DNA from: Plantago elongata
Lineage: Eukaryota > Streptophyta > Magnoliopsida > Lamiales > Plantaginaceae
Direction of reading: 5' to 3'
Assembly (NCBI GenBank): GCA_036897095.1
Contig: JAYMSP010002415.1
Coordinates: forward strand, 1-24,445
Length of the DNA: 24,445 nucleotides
Below, piece by piece: positions 1 to 9,500 of this stretch (its first letter is position 1; each line of letters begins with the position of its first letter). Under the pieces are notes generated by a model. It saw nothing but the letters and a program-made list of their open reading frames with translations, ran no database searches and had not been told where the DNA came from. Made by a program: the position numbers and the translations under genes.

Positions 1-155
1 GGTCTAACCGGGATAGGCGTGTCCAACACATATTCAACATTTTCTTGTCTGAGAACCAAACGCACATTCCGGATCCAATTCAGAAAGTTTGGCCCAGTCA
101 GAGTGTGCTTCTCCAAGATGCTTCTGATAGATAAATTAGACATATTTTTGGACAT
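1..155 (-). CDS. Ty1/copia retrotransposon gag, N-terminal part (runs off the left edge)
   Basis: Read on the minus strand from an ATG at 155, the frame stays open for 51 codons to the window edge. It contains the stretch SIRSILEKHTLTGPNFLNW (residues 9-27), followed by a basic VRLVLRQE segment and YVLDTPIP near residues 42-49. This is the usual start of plant copia gag polyproteins, which coat the element RNA in virus-like particles. A second in-frame ATG lies at 143. The rest of gag and all of protease, integrase and reverse transcriptase would lie left of the window, so I cannot say whether the element is intact. Its position downstream (in element sense) of a PBS and an LTR supports the call. 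Confidence 0.85.
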   Translation of the reverse strand, partial: MSKNMSNLSIRSILEKHTLTGPNFLNWIRNVRLVLRQENVEYVLDTPIPVR

Positions 156-693
156 AGAGAAGTAAATAAAACAGGAATCAATACTAAAACAAAATTTCTG
201 ATCACAAATAGTAACTAAATATACATGGACTTCAGTAATATTTAGCTCCCACTATTTTCTCTACTCAATGACCACATATAAAGAGTACGAACCCATATCA
301 AATATAGTCATAGCGACCAAGATCCAGATTTCCACTATTACAACCCCAGCTAGGGCTGAACCGTTGTAACAGTTAAATCCAGTAGGTCTCCAAACCAATT
401 GTTCAAAGCAACTCTTGGTTGGTCAAACCAAGTTTGACCGACGCCCTTTAACTAATTCGACGCTAGGGCGACAAGACATGGCCAAGTAAGTCATAACCAT
501 CACACGATGTTAACAATGCACATATGAATGAGACTTAGCCTCGTAGAACGGAGCAAACACTAGGGTGTAAATAATCTTGAACGAAAAGGATCAATACACC
601 ATTTAATTATGTGGGTGACGTCGTTCAGACCTAGTCCGAGACTTAAATTTAATTGGGGAACAATTGAATGACCAAGATCCAAATACGCAACAC

Positions 694-830
694 ATAATGG
701 GCGCCGCCTACCCAATCATGCAACATGCAGACTACCAAGTAATGAGCGCCGCCTACTCATACATGCATTAACGCGGTCTGACATATAATGGACACCGCCT
801 ACCCAACATTCAAAAACGCGGACTCTATGC
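694..830. repeat. Three 45-46 bp tandem repeats in the copia leader
   Basis: Three units start at 694, 739 and 785. Each opens with a conserved core, ATAATGGGCGCCGCCTACCC in unit 1, with two to three substitutions in units 2 and 3. The second halves share an ACGCGG(A/T)CT motif in units 2 and 3. The GC-rich cores stand out from the AT-rich leader. Function unknown; tandem repeats in LTRs or leaders of plant retrotransposons sometimes act as enhancers, which is only a possibility here. Confidence 0.75.
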
Positions 831-1127
831 TACTTTAAAGTAAAGCAATTCACGTAGACAATCAAACGTGCATATATGAAAAATCAAAAAGAGGTAAATA
901 ATGCATTTGTTAAGTTTCAAAAACTTTAAGGTGTCTCTAAACAACTTATTCAATCTTCAAAAGATTAATTGATCCCCTTAAACAATTTTCATAAACAATT
1001 TATGAACTATTTTAAAGTTTCTAAAACTTTTGGGGAACTTTTATAATTTTCAGAATCTTAACATAATTTTTCAAAAAAGGTTTCTGGGTCAAATTCAAAC
1101 TTTTCGGAAGTTCTGTGTTCAATTGCA

Positions 1128-1236
1128 ATAAACAGATGCATTTTGTATCAAATAGAAAATAACAGAATGTTCTTGTACGATACTCAATTGAAACAGACAG
1201 AACCATTTTGTACCCAGGTGTAACAAACAGAAAAAC
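1128..1236. repeat. Degenerate tandem repeat of about 32-37 bp in the copia leader
   Basis: An AACAGA-type motif recurs near 1131, 1160, 1191 and 1226, each time followed by a TTTTGTA or CTTGTAC motif and a CAATTG- or CAAAT-like spacer. The units vary in length and sequence, so this is an old, eroded repeat. Confidence 0.45.
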
Positions 1237-1899
1237 GTGTATGCACATTTTCAGAAATGTCAAATTCACACATATTCCCTAACAGTTTCGGTTTCATACA
1301 AGTTTCCCAAATCCTTTTAAAACATTCAATCCAATCTCTGTCATATTTCAAAGATGCAGAAAAGTCCAATTTCTTCTCAAACATTAGGGCATCGAGTTTT
1401 CCAAAACCTCAAACAAGTCCCTATAGTTTCTAATCGAATCAAAACACCATCCAACCTTAACTATGATCAAATCAAAGTGTTCATAGACATCTAATCCCCT
1501 TCCCAAACCTTCTCATACTCGTATGACAATATTCGTCATTGAAAAGAAGAAATCAAAATTCATGGTTGCCATTAATGGCAACCCAAAGCTTCGAAATCTT
1601 CCCATCTTAATCGGAATCAATCGTTGAAGGTTCATGGGAGGAGGGATAACGTTCTAAGCTGTGGTTCATGGTGGTTGGAAGAAGACCGATCGGAATGGAT
1701 GTTCCTCGCGTGAACAGTAACCCGGAATGGGTTTGATGTTCGCCGATGAACAGTAGATCGGGATTTTTTTTTTAAATTATTAAAATCCAATTTTAACAAT
1801 AATAAAAATTCTGAAAATTTTATCAACTGCATTCTTTAACTCAAAACGCAAACAAAGCATATACAGTAAAACACGTAAATTACTGTTAAATCAAGCCTA

Positions 1900-1911
1900 G
1901 CTCTGATACCA
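1900..1911 (-). promoter_or_regulatory. Primer binding site (initiator tRNA-Met) of the copia element
   Basis: On the minus strand this reads TGGTATCAGAGC, the standard plant copia site complementary to the 3' end of initiator methionine tRNA, which primes minus-strand DNA synthesis. It sits one base beyond the LTR end (TTCCAACA), the usual spacing, and fixes the orientation: gag-pol lies to the left. Confidence 0.92.
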
Positions 1912-1912
1912 C

Positions 1913-3658
1913 TGTTGGAATATTCGATCAGATTGTACCCTAAGCACACACAACGGAATTTCAAAAAAATTTAGACCAACATGATAACAGTAATTTAACG
2001 TGATTGAATAAACTGAAATCTTACTTTGATAGCAATTCTAGTTCGTAGCTGTCAGCGTGCAACACGAGTTCCTGCTTTGTATAATCAACATCTTTCGAGA
2101 TCCTCTCCAAGCAAATCTCAATCCTCTTGCGAATCCAGACTGTTTGTTTCTCCTCAAACATCGGTATCCACGGGAGTTTCTTTTACAAAAAGAACGCTAG
2201 GATGTTCTTGTGTTTGGATGTTGTGAAGTGTGTTTAGAAGAAACAATCAAATTATTCTTCACTGTTTTTGTCTCTTATCAAATATTTTGTTTCTTTTCTA
2301 AAAAATCTTTTGTTCAATCTTCTGCACAAACCTAGGCAAAAAGAACTTAAGAGAACAAAACAGAAAAGGAAAAGCTCATGATGATGGCATGATGGGGACG
2401 TTGAAACGTCCCCATGATTTTTTTGTAACGGGCGCGTGCATTCACTCGCTCTAGCGCGTGCCTTGCACACGCCATCAGCCACATGCTGGGCCGGTTGGCC
2501 CAACCCATCATCTTCCTCCCTTCTTGCTTCATTTCTTGGCCCATTCAATATAGTCCAAGCCCAACTTTGTAAATTGGACTCTAATTCCAAATTAGTCCAA
2601 CTATAACACTTCATTTTAATTGTTCAAGTCCAATTGAACTAATTAAAATAATTCTCATATTATTTACAATAATTAATATTCTAATCAACATTCATAGTTT
2701 GGTAAAGTATACTCCATATAGTGTGACCCATAGAGACTTATATATTAAGCACTAATCCAATTAAGTTCATGGTGAAACTCCTAGACAATTTACCGGACAA
2801 TATTAATATATAAGGACGTTTGTGAGGATATACAAACCACATGTAATGTAAGGCTATAATGATGATACGTTCCTTTCATTCACGAATACTCGAATAAGTT
2901 TAGAACTTGATTTCCTCTATGTTCCAATAACTTATTCATTTATTTCTCAATCTTGTTAGTTGATCCTCGATTATATTCAAACACCATTTTGAATACATCG
3001 TAATGCATTGACCGGTGACTAACGATCAACCTAACTATGAGATGTAAAATATTCTCTCCAATATCTATTGAGATGAATGAATCATATCTTGGCTCAACTA
3101 CTACTCCCATGTGCTTCGTGGTGTACCCAACGTATGCCGTATCTACCCCATCAGAAGTGCAAGCATTGGTCATGGTCAAAGTGCACGACTTCACACATGT
3201 AATAGTATTGACCTCAAGTCAAAGGACTAATACATCATCTTACAAAACCGATACTTCCATAGACATGAATAGAATTAACCAAATGGTTTCTCGGCAGGTC
3301 AACAACACCCTCTGAGGTGTCCATGCATCCATCGTAGTCGTGAGAGCTACTACATTCTCCAAGAATATAATGCAGATCACATGTCTATCTCTAATGTGTC
3401 ATTAATATTCCAAATCTCAATGACATTCGACTGGGACTATTTTAGGACTTACGTTATGTCATCCAAGTTATCACACACTTGGTGATAATCATACAGTCCA
3501 ATGGAACATCTTATCGAATTATTAAAACAACCAAATAATCAATTCAAAAAATGCAATGTTAATAACAATATTATTAAACAATTTTAAACTGAATGTGATT
3601 ATAATACATATCATAAATGGTGGTTGTCTCTAGAATATATATACTTTCCGCAATAACA
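1913..3658 (-). mobile_element. 5' LTR of the copia retrotransposon
   Basis: The inner end is fixed by the adjacent PBS: the plus strand starts TGTTGGAA at 1913, so the element-sense LTR ends TTCCAACA. The outer end is placed at 3658, where the plus strand ends CAATAACA (element sense TGTTATTG), giving the canonical TG...CA termini and a short TGTT/AACA inverted repeat over 1746 bp. The outer boundary is inferred; the second LTR is off the window, so neither LTR identity nor insertion age can be estimated. TTTGA at 3659-3663 would be one half of the 5-bp target duplication if the boundary is right. Short open frames inside show no known protein. Confidence 0.7.
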
Positions 3659-5040
3659 TTTGAGGTCTGGCAATCTAAGAGAAATGAAGAATCGAAAATA
3701 ACATACCACACACGATTAGTCATTTGCATCAAATATATGATTTATGGAACTCTTATGCTTTATTAGTAAGTTTGTTTTGTCGTTGAAGGAGTTATCGTGT
3801 AGTTGTTGATGATGATGAGGAGTTTGTTGGTTGGTCTGATCAGGTCATTGTCCAAACCAACCCCAGAGTACAAACTCTAGAATTCTTGGTTTGGTGAAAA
3901 TTGAAGATTGTTATTTGTTGTTGCCTCAAAGAAGAAAAGATGGAGTTAGTTCATTGTTGAACCCCCTATTTTTCCGATTTTAGTGAAATACTATACAAGT
4001 TAAGTACGAGTTAGGTTTTACATCTGAGATATATACGATAAAAACTCCAAGTCATAGTACCGGCCATGGACACCCGTACGTAATTACCTTCCGAGGGAAT
4101 GATAATGTTACATAACAGAAGTAGTAGCAGTAATAGTATAAAGAAGGTTACGTTACGTTACGTTATCATTTAGGATTTGGCCTTATTACTTATTAGGCAA
4201 AGGTTAAGATAAGAGGATTAGTTAATTCCATAAAGAGTTGCTTTTTGGTGACATGAGATAGTAATGGATCGATAATATGGGAAGCCAGCCACCAAATATT
4301 TGACAGGGAATCATCACTATTCACTATGACATGCACCTGCACTTACCCACTATCTCTACAACCATGCTTCTAATCATACACACACACACTTTATACAAGG
4401 ACCAAATAAGGTTTTCAAAGGATAATATTTTTCTTACTTAACTTTGAAGCTCCCAAATTACTTGGATTCTCAGCTCAGGGCAACTTGTTATTAAACATTT
4501 AAAACCATCAAAAAAATTCATTATCATAGTTTCTTAGGCAGGCAGCTATAGGTCCATTTTTTATTAATACTATACACTAATCACGATCGTTCCACGGGCA
4601 ATTTAATGACTTCAATATAACTAGAGTTTTGAAAAAATATGTTTGATTAGAGTTTGAGTTTTGTTTAGATGTGTGTACAAACTCAATTTTAAATTCCAAT
4701 ACAAACCCAAACAAAATTATACTTGGATTCATTACAAATCAGATAACCTCAATCTCTAATTCCCTATTACAACAAGTTACCTGTCATTTTACCATCTTCA
4801 CTATTATTTATTTTGCGGAATTGAGTGTCACACTAGAAACCTCTCAATTTTATCTTTATTAATTATTTTTTATTAAACGTGAAAAGTTCCACCTCATTCA
4901 TATATTATCTATTATTATTCATTTGAATAAATATTTTTAAAAGTCTTGGACAAATTCAGTCATGCCAGACTAAATTAGTAATTAATTAAGAATTAAGGAT
5001 TGTATAATTTTTACACACTAAATAAATATTATGAGAGACG
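3659..5040. other. Intergenic, no gene seen
   Basis: AT-rich sequence between the retrotransposon and the MITE-bearing upstream region of MED33. Small repeats only: (ACGTT) about three times at 4149-4165 and a short CA run near 4377-4388. The longest open frame (4671-4862, 63 codons) has no recognisable features and I regard it as chance. Confidence 0.6.
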
Positions 5041-5219
5041 GTCTCTATCTAGAAACAGATCACATATATTATTAATAAAATTATTCATGTTATTATACAA
5101 AATATTTATGTTGAGATAAGTCTTTTTATAATATGAAAAACTTTCTAATATTAAAAATATAAGTATTTTAATCAATGTTATGAGTGTTTTTATTGATAAT
5201 ATGAGTCGTATATAGAGAC
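5041..5219. mobile_element. Possible MITE with long imperfect inverted repeats
   Basis: The left end GTCTCTATCTA (5041-5051) matches the reverse complement of the right end, GTCTCTATATA (rc of 5209-5219). Similarity continues inward, with TATTAATAAAA-like and TATTCAT-like blocks on the left answering TATCAATAAAA and ACTCAT on the reverse-complemented right side. The whole is AT-rich and would fold into a long hairpin. No clear target duplication is visible, so superfamily and exact ends are uncertain. Confidence 0.45.
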
Positions 5220-5571
5220 TAAAGAGGTTGGCGTATGTTAAAGCCTAAGCTAGCTAGAGCTACAAGAAATGCATGGTATAATATAAGTTTAATGAAGCAT
5301 TTAGGTTTGACTATACTAAACCAAAAACCTTCTAGAAACATTTGTCCACTATCTTTTTCAAGTACTACTTCATAAACTCCCAAGAAAAACACATGATGAT
5401 GACATTATCTATACCTGCATAGTATATTCCACATTTACCATTCTGTAAATACATTTATATTATATTCTACAAATTTACAACCTTATTATCTCCTTTTTAT
5501 TCATTCTTTCTACCACTTCCGGTTAGTGAACACATTTTTGACATTTACGTCACGAGAATGCTCATGACTAA

Positions 5572-5825
5572 GGGGCTGATTGAAGTAGGCATCTAAATGC
5601 CCGTTTAGATGCTACTCGGGGATTTTATGTATGTTATGGCATTTAAATGTCGAAGATCAAAATGGCTCTACAGTAGCAATATTTTTCTCTACCTATATAA
5701 CAAACCTATAATGCTCTATCCAATTACAATTCTATACCAAACACAATTTTAACAATCCCACTACAATTCCAATCACTATTCAGGAATTTAAATCGGGGCA
5801 TTTAAGTCGCATGCCAATCAGCCCC
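5572..5825. mobile_element. Tourist-like (PIF/Harbinger) MITE
   Basis: A 254-bp element begins GGGGCTGATTG and ends CAATCAGCCCC, a perfect 11-bp terminal inverted repeat that extends imperfectly to about 40 bp through a shared TAAATGCCC block. It is flanked on both sides by TAA (5569-5571 and 5826-5828), the 3-bp target duplication typical of PIF/Harbinger and Tourist elements. It has no coding capacity, so it would need a transposase supplied from elsewhere. Near the left end, CATCTAAA and TTTAGATG form a further small hairpin. It lies about 680 bp upstream of the MED33 start codon. Confidence 0.85.
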
Positions 5826-5828
5826 TAA

Positions 5829-6455
5829 AAGTTGGCTCTGTCGTAGGGTGGTCAGTTCACTAGATTTGAAGGAGTATTATCTATCATAGTACTATGAATA
5901 ATGAAATATAATGTTAACATAATTTATTATAAAATTAAAAAAGAGACAATACATTGTAACTGTGAAATATAAAGTGTTTCAAACATAGTCAAAACCGACT
6001 CAATTTATAGAATTGGAAAAAAAGAGCTTTCATAATATTTTTTTAATCTTTTAACGCTTGAAATATTTAAAAGGAGAAAAGTAAAATATAGCGTTATTTT
6101 TAACGTTTTCTATAAAGTTAATGAATTAATATTTATAATATTATTATTAATATAAACCGTATCTCATAATACTTTAGGAAGTGAATCGGAAAAATCCAAA
6201 ATTGGCAGTGTTACAAGGCAGAGAGGCATGGCATTGAGTTCGAAAGTGGTGACTTTTTCAGTTGAAACCAACAACCACACTCGGCCTCTCCACTCCACTC
6301 CAGTCCAGTCCACCACCACCATCCATAATAATTAAAAACACTCATCATCAAATTCAGAAATAGACAAACACTCAACAACTCAGCCGAATCTTTCTCTCAC
6401 AATTTAATTTTTGGTTCTCTATTTTCTACAACACCACAAGTAATTAAAAGAAAAG
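5829..6455 (+). promoter_or_regulatory. Upstream region and 5' leader of MED33
   Basis: No coding signal is seen. The first part (to about 6190) is AT-rich. From about 6270 the sequence becomes pyrimidine-rich on the plus strand with repeated CTCCACTCCA and CAGTCCAGTCC motifs and then CCACCACCACC, resembling the Y-patch/CT-rich stretches common near plant transcription starts. No convincing TATA box is placed. The transcription start is probably near 6270-6350, but this is inferred only. Confidence 0.4.
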
Positions 6456-6470
6456 ATGGCCACTAGGTGA
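6456..6470 (+). other. Four-codon upstream ORF (Met-Ala-Thr-Arg-stop) in the MED33 leader
   Basis: ATGGCCACTAGGTGA lies 46 nt before the main ATG and out of frame with it. Its ATG context (A at -3, G at +4) is good, so ribosomes on an unspliced leader could initiate here and reinitiate downstream. Alternatively AG|GTGAGT inside it is a full-consensus splice donor (GT at 6467-6468). Confidence 0.55.
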
Positions 6471-6496
6471 GTTTCGTTTCGTTTCGTTTCGTTTCC
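6471..6496. repeat. (GTTTC)n pentanucleotide microsatellite
   Basis: Five units of GTTTC sit between the short uORF and the MED33 start codon, in the 5' leader. Confidence 0.9.
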
Positions 6497-6501
6497 AAAC
6501 A

Positions 6502-9500
6502 ATGGAGTTTCACACCACCAACAAAAAGTTAAGGGACACTTTGCTGGAGCTCACAAAAGCAGCTCAACAGAAAGGCAGTGACCCATTGTTGTGGGCTATT
6601 CAAGTTTCATCCAAATTGAATTCTTTCGGAATCTCTCTGCCTTGTCTTGAATTGGGTAATCTCCTAGTCGATCACATTTGCTGGGAAAACAATGTCCCCA
6701 TTGCATGGAAGTTCTTGGGCAAAGCCTTGGCTCTCAAAATTGTTCCTCCTTTTCCTGTTCTTGCCTTGCTCTCCAACAGGTTTCTCTTTCTCTCCTTACT
6801 TTTTCATGTGGGATTGTCTCAAAATCCAATCTTTAAACGTTTTTTTCGCTATCAAATCTACTCATTGTCTTTGTAACTCTTGTCCAAAGGTTGTTTCCTG
6901 GCAAATTTGTTGTGTGCAAATGTTTTCTTCTGCGGATCGGATTAATTTTTTATTCTTGTGATACTTGTTTTTCAAGCATGTTTGGTATTTGCTCAAACTG
7001 TTAGGTTTGCAGTTGTTGCTTTCGTGATTCTTTCTCACCAAGAATGATTTTCTTTTTAAGGCAGAAATGCTTTCTAGACATTGGGGAATACAATCTAAAA
7101 GGGTATGAAAATTTTGGAAAAGTTACATTTACAATGTTGAGGGTGAAAGCTGGATCTGCACTTTCTTGTTAGGATAAATCTTTAATTATTTGTAGTTACT
7201 TTCTAGTGAAAGCTGTATGTAAGCTTTGATTACCGAATCTGAATCGTGCTGCGATTGGGGATATTCTTTAAATCGAGTCCATATTCATTTTGTAACTCAA
7301 GGTTTCAATTTGGATATTCACTGCCCGTTCAAGTTTTGGCACTACTGTTATAATGTTGTTTGGTTTGCTCATAAACAGCTTGTGTTCAATATGATTGGTT
7401 GTGACTATGTAGCCATTCTAGCTCCAGATGAGGCAATGCCTTTTTCTTTTCTGTTAGGGGACATGAATATTCTCGTACACAGAAGAAAAACTAAACCTTG
7501 ATCTGTACCGATATTCTTTCATTTTACATTACATATTTAGAGACACATCTCACTATTATATATTAGAAAGGTATGGTTAATAGAGATTGCTTATGAGGTC
7601 AGACTGTAGAGGACCATTTAAATTCCGCTGATCTGCTTTTGTAGTGTAAAGGTGTTTGGTGCAACTTATCTTCGTTTAATGACCATGTCCATATTCCATT
7701 TTTTCTATTTTCTATTTTCTATATCAGAGAGGGCTTGTAAAAATTGTGATAAAACTCATGCTCATTTGAATTCCCGTAACAGGGTTATACCATATAGACG
7801 CTCTTGTCCAGCTGCATTTAGGCTTTATCTCGAACTTCTTAAGGGACATGCGTTCTCACTAAAAGAGTCCACCAACTTGCCAAACTATCAAAAGTGAGTA
7901 TTAAATTTTCAGCAATACCACTTTGTTTTCTACTTCTCTATATCATGCTTATGTCATGTGCTATTTGCACAACTATAATATACGATTACTTGATTTGCTT
8001 AGTAGAATAATTAAACTTTGGTTACGTTTGATATGTAATAGGAGTACGTATCTCTCACGTTTTGCAGGACCATGAACTTGGTAGACACTATTCTTCGTCT
8101 ATCAGAGATATTCAGCATGCAATTGAGTGAAGCCGATTCTCTGTTAGTCTTGTTCGTCTTCGCCATTGTCTGGCAGTTAGTTGATGTGGCATTGGATGAT
8201 GAAGGAATTCATCTTAAAGACAACGATCTTAGATGGCCAGTCAAACCTCAAGATATGGAAATAGATGTGTACGATCCATACGAAGAGAAGAGAAAGGAAT
8301 ATAGAGATAGACTTCGCACTATGAACACTGATATGGCCTTGGAGTTGATAGCTCAATTTCTGCAAAATAAAGTAACTTCCAGGATTCTTTATTTGGCTCG
8401 CCAAAACATGTCAGAACTTCATTCCTTACATGACTCTTTTTTGTTTTCAGAAGTTCTGTGGCTTCTGATAGTCTTAAAATAACTCAATATTAGAGTAGCT
8501 TTGCCCTATGTATGTATGTAACCAGTTTTTTAGACTTTAGTTTGATGCATCAGCCTGTATTTCTTGATCAATTATGGGACTGATCAATTCTCCCATGTCA
8601 GGTACCCACACTGGACCAGCTTTATTCAAGGAATTAATCTGCTTGTGGAGAATTCTTTAACCTTAAGAAATTCAAAATCTATTACAGCGGAAGTTCTTCG
8701 AAAATCGATATCAGATACTTTCAAAATGTCATCCAAGCATCTCCAAGCAAGCACGCTTCTGGAGTTCTATCCTGTGGTAAAATCCAGGCCTCTAGCTCAT
8801 TCGGCTGGTCTCTGCCTTGGAACAAGTAGGTCCACTCTTTGGCTGCCTCTCGATCTTCTTTTAGAGGATGCAATGGATGGTTCACAAGTTAATGCAACAA
8901 GTACTATAGAAATAATTACGGGTAAAACCTTGTGCTATGTTACTCCAGAAGAAGTTAAAGTGCTACTGTTGTATTCGAAGAGAATATGTATTTAGTGGTT
9001 TCGTGCTTGCAGGTTTAGTGAAGTCTCTACAAGCAATTAATGCCACCTCTTGGCATGAAATCTTTTTAGCGCTTTGGATGGCTGCTCTACGCCTTGTTCA
9101 GAGGGTGAGAAAATTAATATTGTTACTTTAAGATCTTGGAATTGCTTAAAGAACCCAAATGCTTCATAGTTCATAGTAGGCTGAATGAAAATTTTGTAGT
9201 TGGAAGCACTGAAACATTAAAAAATTAAAATTATCTTGAAATTTAGAATCAACACAAAGACAAACATCATCCCTAAGAGAGTAGAAGGGTGAAGCACATT
9301 ATTTTTGTGTGAAGGTTTAAAAATACTAGAATTCTAAATGTGTTATATACAGTTTATAGAAGTTTCGTCCTTTTATGATTATGATTAAATGGTTTCATAA
9401 TTAGCATTTTGAATTTTAGGAGAGAGATCCTATAGAGGGACCTGTGCCTCATCTGGACACTCGTCTTTGCATGTTACTATCTATCACAACCCTTGTAATT

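Larger units (their letters stand above)
156..1899 (-). mobile_element. Untranslated leader of the copia element between PBS and gag
   Basis: About 1.74 kb separates the primer binding site from the gag ATG. All six frames are closed by frequent stops and no family is recognisable, so I read it as a long non-coding leader. It is AT-rich and contains a 45-bp tandem repeat (694-830) and a looser repeat near 1130-1235. Its length nearly equals that of the LTR, but I see no sequence similarity between the two. A nested insertion or an intron in the leader cannot be excluded. Confidence 0.6.

Noticed and set aside
3037-3315. Open frames of 84-92 codons on both strands within the LTR
   Set aside because: They overlap each other on opposite strands, lie inside LTR sequence and resemble no known protein.
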